A stretch of DNA of 64,000 nucleotides from Mycolicibacter sinensis (GTDB lineage: Bacteria > Actinomycetota > Actinomycetes > Mycobacteriales > Mycobacteriaceae). The DNA lies in contig NZ_LZJK01000020.1 of assembly GCF_001667945.1 (NCBI RefSeq), forward strand, positions 62,001 to 126,000, written 5' to 3'. Under the pieces are notes generated by a model. The model ran no database searches. It was not told the origin of the DNA and worked only from the letters and a program-made list of their open reading frames with translations. Below, piece after piece: positions 17,691-25,815 of the stretch (within the stretch, counting starts at the first letter, position 1; each line of letters opens with the position of its first letter). A program made the position numbers and the translations under genes.

Positions 17691-17751
17691 GTTGACTCTG
17701 CGTCCATGGCGCGGTGCACTCGCACTTTTGCGCCATGGACGCAGAGTCAAC
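17691..17751 (+). terminator. Perfect 22-bp inverted repeat after gdhA
   Basis: Arms 17691-17712 and 17730-17751 are perfect reverse complements (22 bp each; left arm starts GTTGACTCTGCGTCCATGG) around a 17-base loop ending in TTTT. It starts 5 bases after the gdhA stop and can act as terminator on either strand. No T-tract follows, as is common in mycobacteria. The perfection of the arms is more than a terminator needs, so a mobile palindromic element is an alternative. Confidence 0.7.
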
Positions 17752-17775
17752 GTCGTTTCGCCTAGCATCGCCGGT

Positions 17776-18105
17776 ATGAATCGGATTCTGGTTGCGGCCG
17801 TGTTCGTCGGGAGCGCCGCCATCGCCTTGCTCGGCAGCGCACCGGCCTACGCCGACGACGCCAGCTACATCGCCGCCCTGGATGCCAACGGGGTCTACCG
17901 GTCCGGTCCGCCCAATGCGCGGCTGTCGGCGGGGCACCGTTTCTGCAACCAGTTGCGCAGCGGCGCCACGGTCGACCAGATCATCGCGACGTTCCCGCGC
18001 CGGCCGTCGTTCGGGGGGCCGTCCATGGTCGATGACCTCACGGTGAATCTGCGCCCGGTGATCGACATCGCCCAACACGAACTGTGCCCTGACACCCTGA
18101 CCTGA
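17776..18105 (+). CDS. Secreted DUF732 protein
   Basis: 109 residues from ATG 17776. A signal peptide (MNRILVAAVFVGSAAIALLG) ends at AYA-DD. The mature part (SYIAALDANGVYRSGPPNAR, HRFCNQLRSGATVDQII, ELCPD) has the two conserved cysteines of the mycobacterial DUF732 family, which form a disulphide in a small helical fold. Function unknown. The open frame upstream to 17692 runs through the hairpin and is not likely coding. Confidence 0.85.
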   Translation: MNRILVAAVFVGSAAIALLGSAPAYADDASYIAALDANGVYRSGPPNARLSAGHRFCNQLRSGATVDQIIATFPRRPSFGGPSMVDDLTVNLRPVIDIAQHELCPDTLT

Positions 18106-18130
18106 TTCGTCTTCGCCGGAGCCTGCCCGG

Positions 18131-19150
18131 CTAAACACCCTCGGCGTCACCGGGTTTCGGATCGAGCTCCGCATCGAGCACCTCGTCGACCAGCGGGATG
18201 TCGACGACGCTGCTTGCTACCTCCACCGGTGCCCACTGACCGGCGTCGAGGTCGTGCTTCTCGGTGAGAAACCGCAACCGATAGGCCTGCTGGGACCGCT
18301 CGAATGTCCGATGGGCGATCCGGGCGTTGAGCCCGCCGTTGACGACCGCACCCAAGACCGGGACCGCCTGCGCCAGCCTGTGTTTGGCCATCCGAAATCC
18401 CAGCGCCACCGAGACCTGCTGGATCACGTTGTCCGCTTGCTGCGGCTTGAGATGGCGCCATGACCTTTGACGCATCATCTGCTGGGTCAACCGTGACAGC
18501 GACGCCAGCGCCGCGGCCTTCTCCACCGAGTCACCGGCGACGGAATAGGCGAGCACCCCCGAGGCGAAGGCCTGCTCGTCCGGCTCGCGGACGTCGTAAC
18601 CATAGTGCGCCGCGACCAAAGCCACGATGCGGCCCATCCCGACCATGACGGCGGTGACGTCGGCGACGACCGCCGACGCCGCGACCGTCATGCTGGTACC
18701 GCCGGTGACCGCGCTCGACACCACCGAACCCGTCACCGCCAGCGACGACGCGGCACCTCCGGCCACCGCGAGCGCGAGGTAGCGCTCCTTGCGCCGCGGA
18801 ACCGAGCGGTCGCACTGCTGCAGGTCGAGTTGCCGCACCTGGTCGTAGGACGCCACCACGACACCCTCGTCGGCGAACATCGCAAACACGTTGTCCGGCT
18901 TGACCGAATTGAGTCCCCGCTGCACCAGCACGGTGTGCAGGGTCTCCATCGCCTTGGTCATCAGATCGTCGAGCGTGCCGATAGCCGCGGTGGCGCCCGG
19001 GACTTGCTCGACGGTCGAGCGGGCCTGAGCGGCCACCTGCACGGCGCGTTGCCTGATGCCCTGGCTCAGGGTTGCGAACCGGCCGGATCGCTCGGCGCCG
19101 GTGGCCGCATCCAGCAGCGCTTCCCAGGCCTTGCGCTCGTACTCGGACAT
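18131..19150 (-). CDS. EcsC-family protein
   Basis: 339 residues from ATG 19150 (MSEYERKAWEALLDAA, the typical EcsC beginning); the open frame extends to 19276 without recognisable sequence. The central part is Ala/Val-rich and hydrophobic (ALAVAGGAASSLAVTGSVVS, ASAVVADVTAVMVGMGRIVA) with AHYGYDVREPDEQAFASGVL following, a typical EcsC region. The family was named from a Bacillus ABC-transporter operon gene, but its biochemical role is not established. Convergent with the DUF732 gene. Confidence 0.85.
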   Translation of the reverse strand: MSEYERKAWEALLDAATGAERSGRFATLSQGIRQRAVQVAAQARSTVEQVPGATAAIGTLDDLMTKAMETLHTVLVQRGLNSVKPDNVFAMFADEGVVVASYDQVRQLDLQQCDRSVPRRKERYLALAVAGGAASSLAVTGSVVSSAVTGGTSMTVAASAVVADVTAVMVGMGRIVALVAAHYGYDVREPDEQAFASGVLAYSVAGDSVEKAAALASLSRLTQQMMRQRSWRHLKPQQADNVIQQVSVALGFRMAKHRLAQAVPVLGAVVNGGLNARIAHRTFERSQQAYRLRFLTEKHDLDAGQWAPVEVASSVVDIPLVDEVLDAELDPKPGDAEGV

Positions 19151-19360
19151 GCCCGGCTTGGTGGCCACGAATTGAAAGCCTACCGACGCAGGCCCAGGGA
19201 ACGCCGTCGTGAACGTCGGCCCGGCGACCGGCAGGAGGCCCGAATCAAGCCTCTCCATCCAACCTATTTTTCGCAAAGCTTCAGCTGAGAAATCCTTGCC
19301 TACTGCTCAGTAGCGTGCTACCCAATAACAGAAATTTGTCTACTTTGAAGGGCGGGGGAC

Positions 19361-20275
19361 GTGGGGAACTGCACAAACATCAGCAAACTTGGAGCGTGGG
19401 CCGCAGTTGGGAATGCGCGGCGGTGGACGCGGGCCGCCACCGCGGCCGCGCTCGCCGCGGCGATCGTGGCGCCATGAGCCGGCGCGGCCTCGACGTCAGC
19501 GGGCGCACCGCTTTTCTTCAGCGCCCCGGTCAACCTCACCGCGCTGCCCGACGCCACTGAAGTCGCGAGCGCTATCGACGGTATCGCCAAATCACTGCAC
19601 TGGATCTACATCGACGCGGGCTACCCGGGAACCACGCTGGCGGATACGCACCAACTCGCCGAAGCAATAGCGTTAGACGGCTACAACTTTGGCTACACGA
19701 CAGACCAGATGTATAACATCCTCAACACCGGCGGGCCGCAGAACATACTCCTGGAGCTGCACGACTATTCACCGACGGCCGTTTTCAGTTACTACCATTC
19801 CTATTTCGTGCGTTGGGTGGATTTCATTCCGAACGCTCACCTGCCTAACCCGAACGACTCGGTGCCCCTACCCGACCTGGGAGACGAGATCGGGCAGAGC
19901 GGCCACCAGATGTACTCGGAGGCCGCAGACCAGTTGGGCATCTTCTACCCGCTGGTCAGAGACATCGGCACGTTCTTCCACGCAATGACCGACGATCCGA
20001 TCACGGGCGGGGTGTTCAGCTGGGGACTTGCGACCGCTTGGGACTTCACGATGTACGGCTACTACGGAATGGTCGGGCTCGATCAGGAGCCGATCGAAAC
20101 GCAGCTCAACGACGATCTCCACAGCCTGGTCACTCTCCAATTCCTCGGAGATCCGACTTCCTTTTTCGAGCACACCAAAGACCTCATCGACGGCACTATG
20201 ACGGTCGACGGGTTCGGCGTGTGGTCCGAAGAATTGATCGGGCTGCTGATTTCCGCGCTCACCCACGCGGTGTGA
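19361..20275 (+). pseudogene. Secreted-protein gene interrupted by an in-frame TGA
   Basis: GTG 19361, with a G-rich ribosome site, opens a frame MGNCTNISKLGAWAAVGNAR that continues into a signal-peptide core (ATAAALAAAIVAP). Codon 39 is TGA (19475-19477). The same frame continues open for 265 codons: AGAPLFFSAPVNLTALPDAT, DGIAKSLHWIYIDAGYPGTT, DQMYNILNTGGPQNILLELH, and so on to the stop at 20275. An extracytoplasmic protein of unknown family is inferred. The premature stop at the end of the signal peptide makes it a pseudogene, unless the TGA is a sequencing error or is read through. The first ATG after the stop is 19709. Confidence 0.65.
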
Positions 20276-20351
20276 GCCGGCCGGGGCTGCAGCCACCAAT
20301 ACACTGACGCCTGTCATTGACGGTCGTCAGCAATAGGCGTACGGTGCGGGC

Positions 20352-20960
20352 ATGCAGGCACCGGGTGAGCTGAGCGCGCCGCCATCGGTAACCGGGGGTA
20401 TCCGCGAGGCGCGGCGCCTCGAGACCCGCGCACGCCTCTTCGATGCCGCGCTGGCCGAGATCGCGCAACACGGGCTGGCCGGCGCCGATGTCAGCGCCAT
20501 CGCCGCGGCAGCGGGTGTGGTGCGGGGAACGTTCTACTTCCACTTCCCCACCAAGGAGCACGTCCTGATCGAGGTCGAGCGCAACGCGGAGACCCGGATC
20601 GTCCGCGAACTCGGCGCGGCCGACGGCGATTTGGCTTCCGTGCTTTCGCAACTCGTCCAGCACGCCCTGAAAGCCAAACGCCGGTTGGGAGCCGTGGTCT
20701 TCCGGGACATGCTCGGCCTGCACTTCTCCTCCGCCCGCCCCGTCGATGACGAGTTGGCGCAACACCCCCTCGCGGAGTTTCTGGTGGGCCTGATCGGCCG
20801 CGCGCAGAAGTCGGGGCAAGTCTCCCCGGAGCTCGATGCGGCCGAACTCGGAACCTTCTTTTTGACCGGGCTGTTCGCCCTGCTGGCCACCGGTGCGCAC
20901 GATGCTGCGCAGCTGGACCGTTACGTCACGACGATCGTCAAGGGAATGGAGATCCGATGA
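20352..20960 (+). CDS. TetR-family regulator
   Basis: 202 residues. The N-terminal helix-turn-helix is clear: RARLFDAALAEIAQHGLAGA, VSAIAAAAGVVRGTFYFHFP TKEHV. The ligand domain is not diagnostic. Stop and start codons overlap with the next gene (ATGA at 20957-20960), so the two are translationally coupled and the regulator probably controls the diiron protein. Confidence 0.9.
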   Translation: MQAPGELSAPPSVTGGIREARRLETRARLFDAALAEIAQHGLAGADVSAIAAAAGVVRGTFYFHFPTKEHVLIEVERNAETRIVRELGAADGDLASVLSQLVQHALKAKRRLGAVVFRDMLGLHFSSARPVDDELAQHPLAEFLVGLIGRAQKSGQVSPELDAAELGTFFLTGLFALLATGAHDAAQLDRYVTTIVKGMEIR

Positions 20961-21781
20961 ATCGCAGCGGCATCGAGGGCTACCGGGACTACTTGGCCGA
21001 ACGTGATGGCGAAGCGGACCTACTCAACCGGCGGTTGTCCAACCGGGAAACGTTCTTCGACGAGCTTGAGGCCAATCCCGTGCGTTCGGCTCACCCCGCC
21101 GACCGCCCGACCTTTCTTCGCAACCTGCGACGCCGACGGCCCGAACCGGGCCTGGACCCGAAGATGCTGTTCCTGCTGGCGACGGCCAAACTCAACCAGG
21201 CGGAGCGGTTCGGTGTCGGACTCGGTGAGACCTACGGGCGCAACAGCGACGAGAGCCTGCCGCCCGAGAACGTCTACCTCGAGCTGGAAGAGCACTATCA
21301 CACCCGGCTGCTGGCCTACGCGCTCGACGTATTCGGCCTGCCCTTCCAGGTCGTCCCCCCGCCGTTTGTGATGCGCCAGTTCGTCAAAACCAGCGTGTTT
21401 CTCCCCGAACGGCTGGGCTTCATGTTCGTCGGGGCCGCAGAGATGGCGGGCTGCATCATGTTCGACGAGCTACGCCGTGTCGGCGTCGAGTTGTTCGCCG
21501 ACGAACCCGACGTCGCGCAGCGAATCACGTTGCTCTACAGCGAGATCCTCACCGATGAGATCGGCCATGTCGGCTACTGCGCGTCGCGTTGTACGTCGGT
21601 CGAGCGGGCGATCATGCGCCGGCTCTACCCGTTGATCGGGCGCCTGATCGCCCGGCAGACCGCTGAGATCAGCCTGCTGATCGACCCGAAGGCCTTGGCT
21701 TCGCGACTGGACCGGGCGTTCGACGTGACGGAACTGACAGCCGGGCTGGACAATCCGACCTATCTCACCGCGCACCCCTGA
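20957..21781 (+). CDS. Ferritin-like diiron protein, putative oxygenase
   Basis: 274 residues. Carboxylate-bridged diiron ligands appear in pairs of helices: LELEEHYHTRLLAYALDVFG (ExxH), GAAEMAGCIMFDELRRVGVE and EILTDEIGHVGYCASR (ExxxH-type). This is the pattern of AurF/ferritin-like N-oxygenases and related enzymes; the substrate is unknown. Cotranscribed with the TetR gene before it and convergent, 6 bases away, with a P450 gene, so a small oxidative pathway is plausible. Confidence 0.7.
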   Translation: MNRSGIEGYRDYLAERDGEADLLNRRLSNRETFFDELEANPVRSAHPADRPTFLRNLRRRRPEPGLDPKMLFLLATAKLNQAERFGVGLGETYGRNSDESLPPENVYLELEEHYHTRLLAYALDVFGLPFQVVPPPFVMRQFVKTSVFLPERLGFMFVGAAEMAGCIMFDELRRVGVELFADEPDVAQRITLLYSEILTDEIGHVGYCASRCTSVERAIMRRLYPLIGRLIARQTAEISLLIDPKALASRLDRAFDVTELTAGLDNPTYLTAHP

Positions 21782-21787
21782 GCGCCG

Positions 21788-22999
21788 TCAGCGCAGGTCC
21801 AGCTCCAGTCGTTCGAGGCGGCGCACCAAGATGCTGGGCAACCACCGGCCGACCTCGGCCGCCTCGATCCAGGTGGTCTGTTCGAGCAGCGTTTGCAGGA
21901 CGACCCGAGCCTCCAGGCGGGCCAGCGGGGTGCCGACGCAGAAGTGCGCCCCCTTGCCGAAGGCCACGTGCCCCTTCAACGCGCTGCGGTCGAGCCGGAA
22001 CTCCTCGGGGGTGTCGAAGTGCTCGGGATCGCGATTGGCGGCGCCCCACACCAACAGCAGGCGCGAATCAGCGGGCAGCTCGACACCGGCCAGGGTGGTG
22101 TCTTTGACCACATGGCGGTAATGGCCGCGAAACGGCGACTCGAATCGCAGGGTCTCCTCGATGAACGCCCCCAGCAGTTCGGGATGGGCCCGCAGTTGCT
22201 CCTGCACGGCGGGGCGCTCAGCCAGAATCCAGGCGGCGCTGCCGAGCAACGAAGCGGTGGACTCACCGGCGGCGCTGAACAACGTGATCATGACGGCCAG
22301 CGCCGGAAGCTGTTCCAGCTCACCGGATTTAGTCCGCGCGGCAAGATCACCGATCAGGCCCGGTTGGGGGTTCTCGGTGGCCTTCTCGAAGTGCTCGAGC
22401 ACATAGGCGGACAACTCCATGGCCGCCACGCCGGCGGCTGAGAGCTGATCCTCGCTGACGATTCCGTCGAGCAGCGTGGTGGTCGCATATCCCAGCCGGA
22501 TCAGCTCGTCGACGTCGTCGTCGGGGAGCCCGAGCAGGCGAGCGACCACCATCATGGGCAGCCGGTTGGCCATCGCGCTCATCCACTCGATGCGCCCGTC
22601 ACCGCTGGCCTCGGCCCACAGCCGCTTCGCGGTGGCCTCGGCGAACTCCTCGATCACGCGCACCCGCTTCGCGGAAAGATGCGGCAGCAGCAACTTCCGA
22701 TGCTGCGCGTGCAACGGATCGTCGGCGGTGGCCAGCACTTGCATCGGCCCACCGAGCTGGCCCATCTCGAACGGTGTGACGGTCCCGTCGTCGTGGTAGA
22801 CCATGGTCGCGGTCAGGTTCGACGAGAAGTCCTCGACGCGCTCGACGGCTTCCACCAGGGCGTCCCAGCCGCAGACCGCGTAGAACACCGAGTCGCCGAT
22901 CCGATTCACTCCGCCGCGGCTGCGCATGGCCTCATAGAGCGGGTAGGGGTCCTGGATGGCGGTGCCGAAGAAGTCGTTGGGGTCCACCACTGCACGCAT
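21788..22999 (-). CDS. Cytochrome P450
   Basis: 403-residue soluble bacterial P450. Diagnostic parts: I-helix oxygen-activation region SAAGESTASLLGSAAWILAE (the usual A-G-x-D/E-T with E), the ExxR in EETLRFESPFRGHYRHV, and the haem loop FGKGAHFCVGTPLARLEARV with the thiolate cysteine. Needs ferredoxin and reductase partners, none of which are nearby. ATG 22999 (MRAVVDPNDFFG). The 145 bases upstream hold palindromes shared with a divergent TetR gene. Confidence 0.95.
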   Translation of the reverse strand: MRAVVDPNDFFGTAIQDPYPLYEAMRSRGGVNRIGDSVFYAVCGWDALVEAVERVEDFSSNLTATMVYHDDGTVTPFEMGQLGGPMQVLATADDPLHAQHRKLLLPHLSAKRVRVIEEFAEATAKRLWAEASGDGRIEWMSAMANRLPMMVVARLLGLPDDDVDELIRLGYATTTLLDGIVSEDQLSAAGVAAMELSAYVLEHFEKATENPQPGLIGDLAARTKSGELEQLPALAVMITLFSAAGESTASLLGSAAWILAERPAVQEQLRAHPELLGAFIEETLRFESPFRGHYRHVVKDTTLAGVELPADSRLLLVWGAANRDPEHFDTPEEFRLDRSALKGHVAFGKGAHFCVGTPLARLEARVVLQTLLEQTTWIEAAEVGRWLPSILVRRLERLELDLR

Positions 23000-23119
23000 A
23001 CCCTAAGGCTGAATGGCCCCGTGACCTGCGTCAACGCTGTGGGCCGAACTTGCAAACCCGTGCGGGTTCGGTGCGGATCGTCGTTCTCAGCCCGCCGCGC
23101 CGACCAGCACCGGCGCTGA

Positions 23120-23151
23120 GAATTCACTTGAAATTCTTCTCATTGTGAGAA
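23120..23151. promoter_or_regulatory. Two palindromes between P450 and TetR genes
   Basis: TTCTCA-TTG-TGAGAA at 23137-23151 is a perfect 6-bp inverted repeat; just before it GAATT...AATTC at 23120-23136 forms a second, looser one. Both sit in the divergent intergenic region, the usual place for a TetR operator controlling itself and its neighbour. The first palindrome overlaps the GTG at 23145, which favours a downstream start for the regulator. Confidence 0.5.
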
Positions 23152-23756
23152 AATCACGTCATGATTCCGCCGCGGGAAAGTGGGTGATCGCGGTGGCGAA
23201 CGACTGGCTGATCGGCCGGGATCGGCGCAGCGCGGGTGCGGAACGGATCTACGCAGCGGCAGCCGATTTGATGTCGCGGCAGGGCTACGACGGCTTCTCC
23301 ATCGACGCGCTGGCGGCCAGGGTTCACTGTTCGCCGGCGACGATCTACCGCCATGTCGGCGGCAAGGCCGCGATCCGGGACGCGGTGCTGAGCAGGCAGG
23401 CCGAACGCATCCTCGACTCGGTGCGCGACGCCATCACCGGGCTGACCGGCTCGGAGCGCATCGTTACCGCCACCACCGTCGCCTTGCAGCGCATGCGGGC
23501 CGATCCGCTGGCCAAGATCATGGGCTCCATGACCGGCCCGCCCGGTACCGGGTGGCTGACCGATTCGCCCGTCATCGCCCGCTTCGCCGGTGAAATGGTC
23601 GGCGCCGACAATCCCGACCCGCTGGCCGCGCAGTGGCTCATCCGCGTGTTCCTGGCGCTCTGGTACTGGCCGCTCAAGGACGGCGACGCGGAAAAGGCTG
23701 CGGTACGGCGATTCCTCGGCCCGCCCTACGATGCGGACCGGGCCTTGCAAGGTTGA
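23145..23756 (+). CDS. TetR-family regulator, divergent from P450
   Basis: Up to 203 residues. Helix-turn-helix: AERIYAAAADLMSRQGYDGF, SIDALAARVHCSPATIYRHV, GGKAAIRDAVLSRQ. The start is uncertain: GTG 23145 lies inside a likely operator, while GTG 23184 and GTG 23193 (MANDWLIGRDRRSAGAER) are better placed. Divergent from the P450, its likely target. Confidence 0.88.
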   Translation: MRKSRHDSAAGKWVIAVANDWLIGRDRRSAGAERIYAAAADLMSRQGYDGFSIDALAARVHCSPATIYRHVGGKAAIRDAVLSRQAERILDSVRDAITGLTGSERIVTATTVALQRMRADPLAKIMGSMTGPPGTGWLTDSPVIARFAGEMVGADNPDPLAAQWLIRVFLALWYWPLKDGDAEKAAVRRFLGPPYDADRALQG

Positions 23757-23790
23757 CGGCGCGGCGCCGTCGTGACCCGATCAAACTCTG

Positions 23791-23863
23791 TGGAGCTAAG
23801 GGGAATCGAACCCCTGACCTACTCGATGCGAACGAGTCGCGCTACCAACTGCGCCATAGCCCC
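23791..23863 (-). tRNA. tRNA-Ala(CGC)
   Basis: 73-base cloverleaf on the - strand without encoded CCA. Acceptor arms GGGGCTA and TAGCTCC pair with the G3-U70 wobble that identifies alanine tRNAs; D-arm GCGCAGTTGGTAGCGC; anticodon stem ACTCG/CGAGT around the loop TTCGCAT, giving anticodon CGC (codon GCG); T-arm AGGGGTTCGATTCCCCT. Confidence 0.95.
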
Positions 23864-23913
23864 TGACCGCTAGCAGGCTACCAGCCCCCGGCCGGTCTCC
23901 TGAAACCGAGACG

Positions 23914-24996
23914 CTATTGACCCGATGCCCGGGGCAGGTCGCCGCGCCAGTCGTACTCGCGGGCGGACGCGGTGTACTCCAGGTGCTCGAAGACGGGGTC
24001 CTCGTCGTCGATCTCCAGCACCGCTACGCCGGGCCGCCGCAGCCGCGACGGCACCACCTCGAACGCCTCCGGGTGGACGTTCTCGCGCTGCGCCCGTGGC
24101 CGCTCCGCTCGCCGTGCCCGCCGCGCGCGCACCTGCTGCTCGATGCGGGTCTGCCGGCGCAGGTAGGCCAGGTAGAGCACGGTCGCCCCGGCCGCACCGC
24201 CGCAGACCCACCACGCGCTCGGCACCACGGTGAACGCCATCAGCGCCGAGAACACCAGGACCACCGCCAGCGACATCAGCACCCGCTTGCGGAACTCGTA
24301 CTTGCGGGCGCTGACAGCGGCGGCCGTCTTGGTGTCGTAACGGCGCGGCCGCGCCGCCGCAGGCGTCGGGGTGTCGGCCTCGGCCTCCAAACCCGAACTG
24401 TCCTCGACGTATTCGTACTCGTAGCCCTCGGTCTCGGCGACATCTTCCGGCTCGGCCTCGCCTTGGGCTTCGGCTTCCGCTTCGGCCTCGGCTTGCGCCC
24501 GAGCCTCGGCTTCGGCTTGAGCTTGAGCCTCGGCCTCGGCTTGCGCCCGAGCTTCGGCCTGAGCGCGTGCCTGGGCTTCGGCCTCGGCAGCCAGACCCGC
24601 TTCCGACAACGGCAACACGTCGGGGTCCTCGGCGACGACTTCGACGTCCAGGACGTCGAGGTAGTCGAGTTCGCCCTGCTCGCCGACGGTGGCGGCGAAC
24701 ACCCGCGATCCGCTGCCGGCCGGTTCGGCGGGCGCGTCGTCGTCGGAGTCCTCGATGTCGTCGAGTTCGGCGTCGGCAGCGCTGCGCTGCCAGTCGGGGT
24801 CGCTGCGGTGACCGGCGGCCGGGCCGGCGCGCTTGAGCAGACGGGCGCTGGCGCCGCTGGTCAGCACACGGGTCGCCAATGCCACGTCACTGGTGCGCCG
24901 CACCGCGTCTCGTTTGCTGACCAGCATCGGCACCAGTACGAACAGCCAGAGGACGACCAGTGAGATCCAGAGCAACGATTGCGGGATGCTGGGCAT
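23914..24996 (-). CDS. glpR: GlpR/SepX-type membrane receptor of the divisome
   Basis: 360 residues: an N-terminal membrane helix (SLLWISLVVLWLFVLVPMLV), a long acidic cytoplasmic region, a low-complexity Ala/Glu/Gln/Arg stretch at about residues 134-185 (units like AQAEAEAQ), then two adjacent membrane helices (VLMSLAVVLVFSALMAFTVV, WWVCGGAAGATVLYLAYL) and a basic tail. In corynebacteria the membrane protein GlpR binds the gephyrin-like Glp and FtsZ; Streptomyces SepX is related. Here it shares strand and neighbourhood with the glp gene two genes upstream, as in that system. Name assigned from architecture and synteny. Confidence 0.75.
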   Translation of the reverse strand: MPSIPQSLLWISLVVLWLFVLVPMLVSKRDAVRRTSDVALATRVLTSGASARLLKRAGPAAGHRSDPDWQRSAADAELDDIEDSDDDAPAEPAGSGSRVFAATVGEQGELDYLDVLDVEVVAEDPDVLPLSEAGLAAEAEAQARAQAEARAQAEAEAQAQAEAEARAQAEAEAEAEAQGEAEPEDVAETEGYEYEYVEDSSGLEAEADTPTPAAARPRRYDTKTAAAVSARKYEFRKRVLMSLAVVLVFSALMAFTVVPSAWWVCGGAAGATVLYLAYLRRQTRIEQQVRARRARRAERPRAQRENVHPEAFEVVPSRLRRPGVAVLEIDDEDPVFEHLEYTASAREYDWRGDLPRASGQ

Positions 24997-25066
24997 GGTG
25001 GCCTGCTCCTTTCCCAGCCAAGGCTAGGTCTCCTGACCCACACGGCCCCGGTTGGCGCGCCGAGCC

Positions 25067-25114
25067 AATTACACAGTTGTAATTTACTCGCTGACCTCGA
25101 TAGTCACAACTATC
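25067..25114. promoter_or_regulatory. Two perfect palindromes in the glpR promoter region
   Basis: AATTACA-CAGT-TGTAATT at 25067-25084 and GATAGT-CACA-ACTATC at 25099-25114. Both have a 4-base spacer and their centres are 31 bases apart, about three helical turns. The local sequence is much more A+T-rich than the surroundings. They lie 71-118 bases upstream of the glpR start and just after rimJ, so glpR probably has its own regulated promoter. The regulator is unknown. Confidence 0.5.
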
Positions 25115-25142
25115 ACACGGGCAACACGAGGGCTTAATTCGT

Positions 25143-25805
25143 TCAGGTCCACGCGGCCCGACCCGACCGGACCAGGGTCGCGGTCACCGACCCGGTCACC
25201 TCCTCGACCGTCATCGCCACCAGGATGTGGTCCCGCCACGCTCCGTCGACGTCGAGGTAGCGCTGCAGCAGACCCTCCTGCCGAAAGCCGACCTTGGCCA
25301 AGACCGCCCGGCTGGCCCCGTTCTCCGGCCGGACGGTGGCCTCCACCCGATGCAGCCCCACCGGCCCGAAGCAGTGGTCGAGGCCGAGCGCCACCGCTGC
25401 GGTCGCCACGCCCCCGCCGGCCACCGAACTGGACACCCAGTAGCCGATCCAGGCCGACCGGAGCGCACCGTGGGCGATGTTGCCGACCGTCAGCTGACCG
25501 CAGAACCGGCCGTCGAGCTCGATCACGAACGGCAACATCCGGCCGTAACGGGCCTCGGTGCGCAGGCTCGAACACACCGGCGGCCACGCGGCCGAACTGT
25601 GCCGGGTGGTCCAGTCCGCCTCGACGCTGGGCTCCCACGGCTCCAGGTGGGCCCGGTCGGCCAACCGGATCCGGCTCCAGGCCACGCCGTCGCGCATCCG
25701 CACCGGGCGCAACCGCAGCACCCCCGCCGGAACCCGCAACGGCCCGAGCACCGTCGGCCAGCCGGGGTGCTGGACGGCCTTGAAGGGCCACAGATTGACC
25801 AGCAT
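25143..25805 (-). CDS. rimJ: RimJ-type GNAT acetyltransferase
   Basis: 220 residues of the RimJ/RimL ribosomal-protein alanine N-acetyltransferase family. Visible: LRLRPVRMRDGVAWSRIRLA, FVIELDGRFCGQLTVGNI, IGYWVSSSVAGGGVATAAVA (acetyl-CoA loop), VGLHRVEATVRPENGASRAV, LAKVGFRQEGLLQRYLDVDG. Lies between glp and glpR on the same strand, 10 bases after glp, as in other Corynebacteriales. The real substrate is not shown by sequence. Confidence 0.88.
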   Translation of the reverse strand: MLVNLWPFKAVQHPGWPTVLGPLRVPAGVLRLRPVRMRDGVAWSRIRLADRAHLEPWEPSVEADWTTRHSSAAWPPVCSSLRTEARYGRMLPFVIELDGRFCGQLTVGNIAHGALRSAWIGYWVSSSVAGGGVATAAVALGLDHCFGPVGLHRVEATVRPENGASRAVLAKVGFRQEGLLQRYLDVDGAWRDHILVAMTVEEVTGSVTATLVRSGRAAWT

Positions 25806-25815
25806 CTACCCGGAC

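Noticed and set aside
24450..24600. CRISPR-like or satellite repeat in the GC-rich stretch
   Set aside because: The periodicity comes from Ala/Glu/Gln codons in the GlpR low-complexity arm; no spacer-repeat pattern exists. No CRISPR array was seen anywhere in the window.
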